Positions 1 through 7,132 of a DNA stretch of 32,837 nt are shown here, in pieces. This DNA is from an uncultured Sphingomonas sp. (GTDB lineage Bacteria; Pseudomonadota; Alphaproteobacteria; Sphingomonadales; Sphingomonadaceae), in contig CAMLSA010000026.1 in NCBI GenBank assembly GCA_946482655.1, forward strand, positions 1 to 32,837, in the 5' to 3' direction. The notes beneath the pieces are model-generated. The model was given only the letters and a program-made list of their open reading frames with translations, was not told where the DNA came from and made no database searches. Within the stretch, counting starts at the first letter, position 1, and the number at the start of each line of letters is the position of its first letter. The position numbers and the translations under genes are program-made.

Positions 1-2
1 GC

Positions 3-1103
3 CGGCGACGCCTCGCGCGGCTGGCGGACTGGCCATTTGACGCCATCACCAATGATCGCGGCCCTTGGCTGCAAAGCTTGCTCCAGCATCCCGCGGCCGT
101 TTTGGGCGAACCCCGTCTGCTGGCCATCTGGCAGGACCAGGAGGAGCCCGAGGGCAGCGTCGCCTATTGGGACCAGGGCAAACTGAAGCTGGTTGATATC
201 AAGGATCCGCAATTTTGGCTGGATCAGAACCTGGAAGCCGGTCAGGTCCGGTCGGCCGGCAGGGGCTTGCTCCCGGGGGGCGACGAATTCGGCAGCCTGT
301 TGAAGACATTGTCCACCAAGCTTGAGCTCAGCGTTCCGCCGGCACGGAAAATGACGTCTGCCGCATTTTCCACGATTCGCTATCGCGGCCGGCTGTTCGT
401 CCTCGATCCTGGTTGCTTTTATCAGGAAAGCATATCGCTGACCGGAATAATAGCCACGAGAGTGGGATATGAACTCGAGCGTTTGGCATTGATGCAAGAG
501 ATTGCGGAGGTGACCCGATTTCAAGAGCGAGCGCGCCTGGGGCGCGACTTGCACGATAGCATCCTGCAAGATTTGACGGCAGCGAGCCTCAAGCTGAAGG
601 CGACCGCCGGATCGTTGCCCGAAAAGGCGAGACGCGAACTCGGAGTGGTGAGCGCCTTGATGCTCGATCAACAACGCCGAATAAGGATGTTTGTTGAAAA
701 TGTTCGCGTTCCGGAGCGGCAACTCAAAGCATCTCTTTCGGCGGAGCTGGCGGATTGCGCATGCAGGTTGAGGGAGCGGTGGAATTGTGAGGTGCGCCTG
801 TGCGTTGAACCTGCCGATGCCGAAATCCCGAGCCGCTTGATCTCTGAAATATGTCAGCTCGTCTCGGAAGCGACCGCCAATGCGGTGCGTCACGGGAGGG
901 CGACGCTCATCGAGGTCAATGCGGAGCGGGCCACGCGCCACCTGCAGATTTCCATAGCCGACAATGGCTGCGGGTGCGTCCCGAGCGATGGACCGAACAC
1001 CCCGCCAATCTCGATCGCCGAGCGCATCGAAGATCTTGACGGACAACTTGTCATCACACGCTTCGCACCCGGATTCGCCATGCTGATCCGACTGCCGTTA
1101 TGA
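3..1103 (+). CDS. Sensor histidine kinase, NarL/DegS type (5' end outside window)
   Basis: The frame is open to the left edge, so the true start lies outside; the in-frame TTG at 78 is not needed as a start. The protein would sense a signal and phosphorylate the response regulator that follows 16 bp downstream. The visible N-terminal ~140 residues match no sensor domain I recognise and show no membrane segment. A HisKA_3 dimerisation box follows, GRDLHDSILQDL, with the phospho-accepting His at 552-554. A GHKL ATPase domain ends the protein, with N-box residues EATANAVRHG (about 868-897) and G-box ADNGCG (about 958-975). The H-box and pairing with a LuxR-type regulator place it in the NarX/DegS/UhpB class. 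The signal is unknown. Confidence 0.88.
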   Translation, partial: RRRLARLADWPFDAITNDRGPWLQSLLQHPAAVLGEPRLLAIWQDQEEPEGSVAYWDQGKLKLVDIKDPQFWLDQNLEAGQVRSAGRGLLPGGDEFGSLLKTLSTKLELSVPPARKMTSAAFSTIRYRGRLFVLDPGCFYQESISLTGIIATRVGYELERLALMQEIAEVTRFQERARLGRDLHDSILQDLTAASLKLKATAGSLPEKARRELGVVSALMLDQQRRIRMFVENVRVPERQLKASLSAELADCACRLRERWNCEVRLCVEPADAEIPSRLISEICQLVSEATANAVRHGRATLIEVNAERATRHLQISIADNGCGCVPSDGPNTPPISIAERIEDLDGQLVITRFAPGFAMLIRLPL

Positions 1104-1119
1104 TGGAGCTGGTCGCGCG

Positions 1120-1740
1120 ATGCACAGCGTAGTTCTTTCCGACGATCATCCGCTGCTTCTGCGAGGATTGTGCGATCTGCTGACCGTTGAGCCGGATTTT
1201 TCGATTGCTGGATCGACCACCGACAGCGAGGAAGCGCTCCAGTTCATTAAGGTCCGGCGGCCGTCCATCGCGGTCCTTGACATCATGATGCCCGGCCTCG
1301 GTGGCATGGGTATCCTCAGAGCCGTGCGCGCGGCGGAGATCGACGTCAAAGTGATCTTCTTGACCGCAATGATCTCCGACGAACAGATTGCCGAGGCGCT
1401 AAGGCTGCGGATAGAAGGCCTGTTGCTGAAGGAAAGTGCTCCCGAAGCCCTGATCGGCTGTATGCGGCATGTGGCGGGCGGCGAAACTTGGCTCCCCCAG
1501 GATCTGATCGAACGGGCGGCCATCCCGCCGATCGCGTCCGATCACTGCAGCCTCGAGCTTCTGACGCCACGGGAACGCGAAATTGTCGAGTGGCTTTGCG
1601 GAGGGCTGTCGAACAAGTCGATCGCACGGAAACTCGGCACGACGGATGGGACCATCAAAACCCACCTGCGCAATATCTATCAGAAGCTTGGAATTACCAA
1701 TCGTGTGGCTTTGGCAGCCATGGGCTTCCTGAGCCGGTAA
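1120..1740 (+). CDS. Two-component response regulator, NarL/FixJ (LuxR HTH) family
   Basis: This is a 206-residue DNA-binding response regulator, the partner of the kinase just upstream; the 16-bp gap implies one transcript. Residues 1-120 form the receiver domain: acidic pocket D8/D9, phospho-acceptor D54 in AVLDIMMPG, T81 and K103 at the switch positions. Residues about 146-203 form a LuxR/GerE helix-turn-helix with the LTPREREIVEWL start and the recognition helix near TDGTIKTHLRNIYQKL. Length and layout are normal for the family. It presumably activates or represses genes on phosphorylation; the targets cannot be read from the sequence. The adjacent sulfotransferase is one candidate by position only. 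Confidence 0.93.
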   Translation: MHSVVLSDDHPLLLRGLCDLLTVEPDFSIAGSTTDSEEALQFIKVRRPSIAVLDIMMPGLGGMGILRAVRAAEIDVKVIFLTAMISDEQIAEALRLRIEGLLLKESAPEALIGCMRHVAGGETWLPQDLIERAAIPPIASDHCSLELLTPREREIVEWLCGGLSNKSIARKLGTTDGTIKTHLRNIYQKLGITNRVALAAMGFLSR

Positions 1741-1983
1741 CAGCGTTGATTCCTTGAGAACTGTCGCCGCGACGGCATCCCGCGCTGGCCGTTGGTAGAG
1801 CCCAATAGGAGTATGCCGATCGGCAGATTTCGCGCGGCTATCCTCCCGACTATGCTTCACCAAGATCGAACGGAAATTCGTGCAGCTTCCGCATCGGTTC
1901 ACCGCGCGCATGAGGCAGAGGCAGGACGATGGCAAAACCCGACCAGAGGCGTGGCACGGATGGAAATCCAAGGGAGAGCCGCC
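1741..1983 (+). other. Intergenic stretch upstream of the sulfotransferase
   Basis: About 240 bp between the response regulator and the preferred sulfotransferase start. The sulfotransferase frame stays open through part of it, from a GTG at 1792, but the extra residues are low-complexity and not typical of the family. I see no convincing promoter, terminator or repeat. A regulatory region, possibly bound by the adjacent response regulator, is plausible but not shown. Confidence 0.4.
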
Positions 1984-2919
1984 ATGATATTTGACGGTGT
2001 GAGACGGGCCAAACGCCTGCTCAACGCAAGAGCGACTGCACGTTTTCTTCGCGAATCCCTCGCCGATATCGATGCCGTGCTGGTTTCTTTCCCGAAATCG
2101 GGGCGCACGTGGCTGCGCTTCGCGCTCTCCTGTTATTTCGATCGAGCCGCCAACCTCAGGCTGAACCCAGATCTGACGACGACCTTTCGGGTGCTACCCA
2201 ACATGGATTGCGATCCGGTGCGTGGCCTTCCGGTATTCCGTTATCGCGGAAGCCCCGGAATTCCCCTCATAGCCGTTACCCATCGCACATATGAGCCGTC
2301 GTTCTTCCGCAATGCTCCGGTGATCTTCCTCGTCCGGGATCCACGCGACGTGATGGTTTCCGCCTATTTTCACGCGACGCGGCACAAGCACCGCTTTTCG
2401 GGATCGCTCAAGGCTTTCCTCAAGGACCGCGAACAAGGTTTGACGGCGCTGCTGCACTATCTGAACGGATGGGCCCTGGGGCTGGGCGCGCATCCGCACC
2501 TTATCGTCAGCTATGAAGCGATGTCGGCTGCTCCGGCCGACGCGATTGCGGGCGTACTGCGCTTTCTCGCCTTGCCGTGCGATGAAATCGCGCTCGCCCA
2601 CGCGGTCGAAGCCTCTAGCTTCGAGGCAATGCGCAGATCCGAAGAGCAGGTCGGCATTCCTGGTCATGTCTATGATCGCAATGATGAGCAAAGTAGGCGC
2701 ATGCGCAAAGGCAAGGCTGGCGGATATGCAGAATATCTCGACGACGAGGATCTCGCCTACGTCGTCGCGGGCTGCACCAATGGACTGACTTCGGCCGCGC
2801 AGGCTCTGCTTGCACATACCGGCTTCGACGTCGCCCGGCCGGACTGCAATGCGGATGTTCTCCCTGATGCCGAAGAAGCCGAAGCCTTCCCGCGCCCCGG
2901 CCGAGCTCATATTTCATAG
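1984..2919 (+). CDS. Sulfotransferase domain protein
   Basis: This predicted PAPS-dependent sulfotransferase has 311 residues from the chosen start. The 5'-phosphosulfate loop SFPKSGRTWLRF lies at about 35-46. The 3'-phosphate-binding motif FLVRDPRDVMVSAYF lies at about 115-129. The C-terminal MRKGKAGGYAEYL resembles the RKGxxGxW motif that closes over PAPS in this family. I chose the ATG at 1984 because AGGGAGA sits about 7 bp upstream and the family normally begins close to the P-loop; upstream GTG/ATG codons at 1792 or 1960 remain possible. The acceptor (carbohydrate, lipid or small molecule) is unknown. A second, dissimilar sulfotransferase lies at 17.8-18.8 kb. Confidence 0.85.
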   Translation: MIFDGVRRAKRLLNARATARFLRESLADIDAVLVSFPKSGRTWLRFALSCYFDRAANLRLNPDLTTTFRVLPNMDCDPVRGLPVFRYRGSPGIPLIAVTHRTYEPSFFRNAPVIFLVRDPRDVMVSAYFHATRHKHRFSGSLKAFLKDREQGLTALLHYLNGWALGLGAHPHLIVSYEAMSAAPADAIAGVLRFLALPCDEIALAHAVEASSFEAMRRSEEQVGIPGHVYDRNDEQSRRMRKGKAGGYAEYLDDEDLAYVVAGCTNGLTSAAQALLAHTGFDVARPDCNADVLPDAEEAEAFPRPGRAHIS

Positions 2920-2934
2920 CAACGGGAGGTTTGG

Positions 2935-3260
2935 GTGACGATCTATTACAAAATAATCGGCAGCCAATCGGCTCAGAACCGTTTCTGCGCGTTCACTTAG
3001 GATAGCAATTTCGACGACGTCGGCGGATGCGACGACAATTGCATCGGCCAGCTATGACACCGTGGCCGACTTCGCCACCGGCATTGACAAAATCGATCTC
3101 GATTCTGTGAGCGGCAGTCTTGCGCTTTCGGCCTATGCCGAAGGAGTAATCGCTACCAACAACTTCATGATGCCTTGGCAGGGGAGCGGGCAATGTTGAC
3201 AACAGGCAGGACGCGGTCTTCATGGCAGGAACCGTCGATGGCTGGGCTCTTCTGGGATAA
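2935..3260 (+). pseudogene. Decayed remnant resembling an RTX/calcium-binding repeat protein
   Basis: A good ribosome-binding site (ACGGGAGG at about 2922-2929) precedes a GTG-started frame beginning MTIYYKIIGS that stops after 21 codons at 3000. A different frame (3002-3199) then carries YDTVADFATGIDKIDLDSV, typical of the segment before the C-terminus of RTX and serralysin-type proteins, and stops at 3199. A third frame (3201-3260) continues as QDAVFMAGTVDGWALLG and stops. Split frames plus family-like wording at both ends suggest a gene that lost its middle and acquired frameshifts. The family assignment rests on my recognition of short motifs and is tentative. Confidence 0.45.
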
Positions 3261-3390
3261 CCAACCATGACGGCGGAATCGATCAATCGATCCCGCTGAA
3301 GTGTTTGGCATCCCTTGCCGCGTTCGATGCGAGCGATATCCTATGAGTGCAATGCCGAGCGAGTTGGAGGGGAACTGGGGATCGCGCTGA
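3261..3390. other. Short intergenic stretch, nothing recognised
   Basis: This lies between the RTX-like remnant and the end of the minus-strand small ORF. Only tiny open frames occur, such as a 15-codon one starting MSAMPSELEG near 3342. I see no stem-loop followed by a T-run. It probably belongs to the same decayed area. Confidence 0.35.
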
Positions 3391-3594
3391 TCATGCCACG
3401 CGGAAGCTGCTGACCGGCACGCCCGCCTTGCTGTCGACGGGCTCGCGCTCGATGGCCGCGCCATAAGCTCGGTCGAGATAGAATCCAGCGAGATGATAAT
3501 GCGCGCGGACAGCTGCGGGATGGACCGCCAGTTGCGCCAGAGACAATTCCGCGTCGGCGCGACGCAGATAATAATCGCGATCTTCATCAGTCAT
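3391..3594 (-). CDS. Small conserved-looking hypothetical protein (67 aa)
   Basis: A 67-residue soluble protein starting MTDEDRDYYLRRADAELSLA. It has a helical, acidic N-terminal half and a central AVRAHYHLAGFYLDRAYG segment. The protein-like composition (Tyr/His-rich helix, no low-complexity run) and pattern match short hypothetical proteins I associate with sphingomonads. No catalytic motif, signal peptide or membrane segment is visible. It lies alone, with decayed sequence downstream and another small minus-strand gene upstream. Function unknown. Confidence 0.75.
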   Translation of the reverse strand: MTDEDRDYYLRRADAELSLAQLAVHPAAVRAHYHLAGFYLDRAYGAAIEREPVDSKAGVPVSSFRVA

Positions 3595-3764
3595 GCATAA
3601 ACCCCTGCCTGGAGACTGAGGCTAACATCAAGAAGCTGACGAGCGGCTGCCTCAGGATAATGTCCACCCACCGCTCGGCGCTGAAACCGCACGGTTGGGC
3701 TTGGCGGGGGCCAGCGGAGGGGAGTCGCCGGAACCGCCCCAGTCGGTCGGATCGCCGCGGCGGT

Positions 3765-3995
3765 TCAGTCTGGACGGCTCTTCGCGCGGTCCGCCGCGGG
3801 GTAATCCGACGGCTTCACCGTGCCCACGTTCGGCCGGTCCTCCACATCTTCCTGCGGCTTGCCTCCGCGCGTGCGAGGGTCTGGATCCTCGGCATTGGGG
3901 CGGACGTCGCCGGCTGGCCCGCGCCGGGGCATTTCCCTGGTCTGTTTGGCACCGGGATTCAGCCCGTCATCAAGGCTCTTGCGGCTGTCGGACAT
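3765..3995 (-). CDS. Small highly hydrophilic hypothetical protein (76 aa)
   Basis: A 76-residue protein beginning MSDSRKSLDDGLNPGAKQ. It is dominated by Asp, Arg, Pro, Lys and Gly, with almost no hydrophobic residues, so it is probably intrinsically disordered. No enzyme motif, membrane segment or signal peptide is visible. It lies between two other tiny minus-strand genes, including the DUF3008 gene; such hydrophilic proteins often accumulate in stress, but that is inference. A second open frame continues past its stop in the +1 register (about 3670-3764), so a frameshifted longer form cannot be fully excluded. Confidence 0.65.
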   Translation of the reverse strand: MSDSRKSLDDGLNPGAKQTREMPRRGPAGDVRPNAEDPDPRTRGGKPQEDVEDRPNVGTVKPSDYPAADRAKSRPD

Positions 3996-4048
3996 CTCGA
4001 AACTCCTGCGTCGCTACCGGCGTTCGTCACCGCCGCTCGGGTGCATCC

Positions 4049-4231
4049 TCAATCTTTGTGCTCGGGCTTTCCCTTGCGTTTGGTCGAGGCCATTTTCTTC
4101 AGTTCGCTCTCGCTCATCGACTTCTCCATCGAGCGCGAGGCTCCCTTGAGCTTGCTTTTCGGGGTGTCCCCCCGCTTTGCGGACAAGGCGGCGCCGGCCG
4201 CCTTCTGCTGTGCTGCGGATTTTGCCGGCAT
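4049..4231 (-). CDS. DUF3008 family protein
   Basis: A 60-residue basic protein starting MPAKSAAQQKAAGAALSAKRG and ending with the KRKGKPEHKD tail; both are hallmarks of DUF3008. The middle SKLKGASRSMEKSMSESELKKMA also fits the family. I placed the start at 4231 rather than the in-frame ATG at 4264: family members begin at MPAK, and a strong ribosome-binding site (AGGAGGAG) lies a few bases before this ATG. Function unknown. It is a soluble, probably disordered, Lys-rich protein, clustered with two other small hydrophilic proteins on the same strand. Confidence 0.9.
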   Translation of the reverse strand: MPAKSAAQQKAAGAALSAKRGDTPKSKLKGASRSMEKSMSESELKKMASTKRKGKPEHKD

Positions 4232-4284
4232 GTTCTCCTCCTGCTCGGACATATCCTCTCCCAACGCTTGACCGGCCCGAAGGA

Positions 4285-5415
4285 TCAGGCGGTGAAGCGT
4301 GCCTTGGGAATATGGGTGATCCGGCAGGCGAGATCGGCCTCCCCCGAGGCAACGACATAATGATCACCCGCGTCGGCTATGCCCGTCGTGAAGACCACGT
4401 CGCGGAGGTACATCTGCTCCTCTATGGGGCGGGTGAGTTCCGGATTGGCCACGAGCAGGGGCTGGTGCTCGGTATGGAGGACTCTGGAGGGATTGTCCCG
4501 GTCCATTATCGACCAGTAGGTGCGGTATATCCCGACGATCTCCTTGGGCTCGACCCCGTGCCAGAGGCTCAGCCAGCCATCGTCGGTCAGCATCGGCGGC
4601 GTGCCCCCACCCATCCGCGCGGTCGCGACTGTACCCGAATGCGGCCGGATGCCGGGCTCGAGATAGGGTTTCCAGTGCAGCGCGTCGGGCGACGTGGCGA
4701 GGTTGATCGAAGGGCCCGCGCGCCATTCGCTGCCCGGCGGATAGGCGAAGTAGAGATCTCCCAGCGGCCGGGTCTGCGCCCAATATTGCCCATCGATCAA
4801 GCCCTCGAAGATCAGCATGTCCTTGTTTTGGTGATCGAGCACGATCCCCTCGAACGCCCAATCCAGCGCGTTGTCCGACGAATAGAGCGTCGTCGAGTGG
4901 CGCTCGGGGCTGACCGAGCAAGTCGTCATCAGCCAGCGTCCATCGACGCGCGATATGCGCGCGTCCTCGACGCCATAGCACTGGAAGCTGTACCGCGGCG
5001 CAACCGCCTTGTCATAGTGGATCGCGATCCGCTCCAGCCCGTCGGGGCTCAGCTCGACGGGCAACAGCCAGGACAGAGAGGTCAGGGCCATGACCTTCCA
5101 CCCGCTCCCCATGAGCACGAACTTGCGCGGGTCGGCGGTATTGACGAGTTCCAGCGGCCAGGCATCGAGCACATAGCGCGGCTCGCCGTCATCGGCAGTC
5201 CAGCGGATCGCGTGGACATGGCCGTCGCGCATCGGTTCGCGCAACGCCTCGGCAATGCGGACCATCATCAACAGATTGCCGTTCGGCAGCCGGGTCATGC
5301 CCGGATTGAAGGCGCCGAGAACATAGGTCTCGGCATCGAGATGACCCGCCAGTGGCGACCGTGAAAGATCCACGTCGTCGGGTAGCAGGACCAATTGGTC
5401 GACTTCATGCCTCAT
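4285..5415 (-). CDS. Glycoside hydrolase family 130-like protein
   Basis: A 376-residue protein of the five-bladed beta-propeller type found in GH130 (beta-1,2- or beta-1,4-mannoside phosphorylases and hydrolases). Family-like features are the early AFNPGMTRL segment (about 35-43) and GVEDARISRVDGRWLM (about 148-163). In the latter, D151 sits where GH130 has its catalytic proton donor, normally in a VEDPR-type motif. EGLIDGQYWAQTRP and DDGWLSLWHGVE are blade motifs. No signal peptide, so cytoplasmic. No sugar transporter or kinase is adjacent, so the pathway is unclear. I cannot tell hydrolase from phosphorylase. Confidence 0.8.
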   Translation of the reverse strand: MRHEVDQLVLLPDDVDLSRSPLAGHLDAETYVLGAFNPGMTRLPNGNLLMMVRIAEALREPMRDGHVHAIRWTADDGEPRYVLDAWPLELVNTADPRKFVLMGSGWKVMALTSLSWLLPVELSPDGLERIAIHYDKAVAPRYSFQCYGVEDARISRVDGRWLMTTCSVSPERHSTTLYSSDNALDWAFEGIVLDHQNKDMLIFEGLIDGQYWAQTRPLGDLYFAYPPGSEWRAGPSINLATSPDALHWKPYLEPGIRPHSGTVATARMGGGTPPMLTDDGWLSLWHGVEPKEIVGIYRTYWSIMDRDNPSRVLHTEHQPLLVANPELTRPIEEQMYLRDVVFTTGIADAGDHYVVASGEADLACRITHIPKARFTA

Positions 5416-5523
5416 GATTTTCTCTTCCTACGCTCCGTCCCGAAACGGATCACATGGCAGGTGGTTGCGTGATGCGCTCGGCAGGAGAAGCCCCCAGCCA
5501 GTCATTTCCATACTGCAATGGAA

Positions 5524-5549
5524 GGAACAGCCGGCCTTCCCCCGCGGTT
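5524..5549 (+). promoter_or_regulatory. Putative EcfG-type (general stress sigma factor) promoter
   Basis: GGAAC at 5524-5528, a 17-bp spacer, then GGTT at 5546-5549, ending 27 bp before the ATG at 5577. The known alphaproteobacterial EcfG consensus is GGAAC-N16/17-CGTT; this copy differs only at the first base of the -10 element. The same variant occurs upstream of the genes at 6705 and 30658. Confidence 0.55.
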
Positions 5550-5576
5550 GAGCATGGATATTGGTGGAGACATGGA

Positions 5577-5780
5577 ATGGGTGAGATCTCGCAAAGCTTC
5601 AGCGGCGGATTCTGGGCAATGATGACGATCGTCGGCCCGATCCTGTTGGCACTCGTGATGATCGTCGCGATGGTGCGAAACCGCCGTTCGAAGGCGGAAA
5701 AGGATCGCACCGAGGACGCGGTGCGCCGCCAGCACGAAGAGGAGCGGCGCAAGGAGGGATTGGGAAGCCGCCAGCCCTAG
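5577..5780 (+). CDS. Small single-span membrane protein (67 aa)
   Basis: The 67-residue protein begins MGEISQSFSGGFWAMM. One hydrophobic helix (about residues 12-31, MMTIVGPILLALVMIVAMV) is followed by a highly charged Arg/Glu/Lys tail that should face the cytoplasm. I chose the ATG at 5577 over the frame's first ATG at 5454: GGTGGAGA lies just upstream, the extra N-terminal residues are not protein-like, and a stress-type promoter sits 27 bp upstream. I recognise it as a short membrane protein type common in sphingomonads, of unknown role. It converges on the SDR gene with an 11-bp gap. Confidence 0.75.
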   Translation: MGEISQSFSGGFWAMMTIVGPILLALVMIVAMVRNRRSKAEKDRTEDAVRRQHEEERRKEGLGSRQP

Positions 5781-5791
5781 CCGGCCCTCCT

Positions 5792-6556
5792 TCATGGATG
5801 TTTCAACCGCGTCTCCACACGCACCATCGAGACCGTGGCGCGGCGCGGTTGCCTCAGCATGAAATGGGCGGCCACGGCGATGTCTTCGGCACGCAGCATC
5901 TTGTCCTGTTCGATCAGCTCCACCTGCTTTTCAGGCGGGAAATCGGGATATTGGAAGTCGGCCCCGGTGAAGCCCGGTTCGATCAGCCCCACCTTGATGT
6001 CATGCTCGGCCAGCTCCTTGCGCAGTGCCATCGAAAAGCCTTCGATACCCGATTTGGCGGCGACGTAGACCGATGAACCGGGCGATTTCGACTCCGCGGA
6101 CATCGACCCGACCAGGATGACGTCGCTCCCAGCCTTCATGCGGCGCACGGCTTCGCGGGTCGCCGCCAGATAGGCGGTGAAGTCGGTCGCAGTCTGGTAA
6201 TAGAGATCGTCCTCCGATGTGTCGGCGAGCGCTTCGGCCGGAACGGCGGCATTGATCACCGCTATGTCGATCCCGCCCAGATAGGCCTCCGCCTCGCGGA
6301 AGAACCGATCGACATGGTCGCGGCGCGATAGGTCCACGTTGATGCCCTCCCCCTCGCCGACCTCGCATATTCTCTCGAGCGCGTCAGCGAGATGCTCTTT
6401 CGTGCGACCGCAAATGAAGACGCGGGCCCCCTCGCTCGCCAGCAGCACCGCGATTGCGCGGCCTACCCCGGTGGTGCCGCCGGTGATCACCGCCCGTCGC
6501 CCGGTCAGCTCCGGCTGCTCGGTATGTGCATCGGCGATATTGCGTGGTTGTTCCAT
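5792..6556 (-). CDS. SDR family oxidoreductase
   Basis: A classical short-chain dehydrogenase/reductase of 254 residues. The NAD(P)-binding glycine motif TGGTTGVG lies at 25-32 and an Arg follows beta-2 (CGRTKEH), which favours NADP. NAAV (102-105) replaces the usual NNAG. The catalytic set is a Ser at about 151-153 (VGSMSAES), Y164 and K168 in YVAAK. I chose the ATG at 6556, with GGAGAG 5 bp upstream, rather than the ATG at 6571. It is divergent from the VOC gene across a 148-bp region that holds a palindrome and TTAACC sites. Substrate unknown. Confidence 0.9.
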   Translation of the reverse strand: MEQPRNIADAHTEQPELTGRRAVITGGTTGVGRAIAVLLASEGARVFICGRTKEHLADALERICEVGEGEGINVDLSRRDHVDRFFREAEAYLGGIDIAVINAAVPAEALADTSEDDLYYQTATDFTAYLAATREAVRRMKAGSDVILVGSMSAESKSPGSSVYVAAKSGIEGFSMALRKELAEHDIKVGLIEPGFTGADFQYPDFPPEKQVELIEQDKMLRAEDIAVAAHFMLRQPRRATVSMVRVETRLKHP

Positions 6557-6569
6557 CTGCGCTCTCCAC

Positions 6570-6577
6570 ATGGTTAA
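6570..6577 (-). promoter_or_regulatory. TTAACCAT octamer (CtrA half-site-like) before the SDR gene
   Basis: Read on the minus strand this is TTAACCAT, the form of the CtrA half-site known from Caulobacter. It lies 13 bp upstream of the SDR ATG at 6556. Another TTAACC occurs at 6628-6633 on the plus strand. So close to the start codon it would repress rather than activate. A single octamer can occur by chance. Confidence 0.25.
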
Positions 6578-6608
6578 GGGACGGGCAGCAGCATTGGAAA
6601 GCCATAGC

Positions 6609-6621
6609 GAACCAGTGGTTC
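6609..6621. promoter_or_regulatory. 13-bp perfect palindrome, possible operator
   Basis: GAACCAGTGGTTC is two 6-bp arms around a central G. It sits between the divergent SDR and VOC genes, 53 bp upstream of the SDR start. It could be the binding site of a dimeric repressor. No regulator gene is adjacent. Confidence 0.35.
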
Positions 6622-6652
6622 CTCCGATTAACCGGGGTTAGGGCGATAGAGG

Positions 6653-6677
6653 GGAACCGCGGAGGTCTCCCGCGGTT
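6653..6677 (+). promoter_or_regulatory. Putative EcfG-type promoter of the VOC gene
   Basis: GGAAC at 6653-6657, a 16-bp spacer, and GGTT at 6674-6677, ending 27 bp before the ATG at 6705. This is the same offset as the copy at 5524-5549, and both share the sequence CCCGCGGTTG around the -10 element. Confidence 0.55.
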
Positions 6678-6704
6678 GGACCGCCGCCAAGTTCCAGCAG
6701 CGGG

Positions 6705-7091
6705 ATGCAAATGATGATCCACCATGTCTCGATAGGATCGAACGACATCGACCGGGCCCGGGTCTTCTATGGTGCCGTCATGGAGGTCATCGGCCTGCGC
6801 CTCCTGGCCGACCGGCAAACCAGTCTCGATTATGGATCCGGCGCCATCGAGTTCAGCGTGGAAACGCCGTCGAACGGCGAGATCGCCACGACCGGCAACG
6901 GCGTCCACGTCGCCTTTGCCGCCGAAGATCGCGCCATGGTCGACCGCTTCCATGCGGCGGGCCTCGCCCATGGCGGTGACGATGCCGGGGCGCCGGGCGT
7001 GCGGGCAAAATATGATCCGAACTATTACGGCGCCTTCCTGTTCGATCCTGACGGCAACAAGATCGAAGCGGTAACCTTCTCCGCGGAATGA
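6705..7091 (+). CDS. VOC (glyoxalase/bleomycin-resistance fold) family protein
   Basis: A 128-residue single VOC domain with two beta-alpha-beta-beta-beta modules. Module 1 runs from IHHVSIGSNDIDRARVFYGAVM with a His ligand position near residue 6-7. Module 2 runs from GNGVHVAFAAEDRAMVDRFHAAGLAHGG to FLFDPDGNKIEAVTF, whose Glu is the usual second metal ligand. The family includes glyoxalase I-like enzymes, dioxygenases and binding proteins; the substrate is not evident. ATG codons at 6705, 6711 and 6714 are all possible starts; I kept the first. A putative stress promoter sits immediately upstream. Confidence 0.85.
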   Translation: MQMMIHHVSIGSNDIDRARVFYGAVMEVIGLRLLADRQTSLDYGSGAIEFSVETPSNGEIATTGNGVHVAFAAEDRAMVDRFHAAGLAHGGDDAGAPGVRAKYDPNYYGAFLFDPDGNKIEAVTFSAE

Positions 7092-7132
7092 GAGACAGGC
7101 TGGATCAAATCGACGTGCGGCTGACGGCGAAT

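Noticed and set aside
3668..3764. Minus-strand Pro/Ala-rich open stretch past the stop of the 76-aa gene (wording like DPTDWGGSGDSPPLAPA)
   Set aside because: It has no start codon or ribosome-binding site of its own. It could be a frameshifted tail, but there is too little evidence to annotate it.
4177..5364. 395-codon plus-strand open frame
   Set aside because: It is the mirror of the GH130-like gene, with low-complexity Arg/Pro/His wording.
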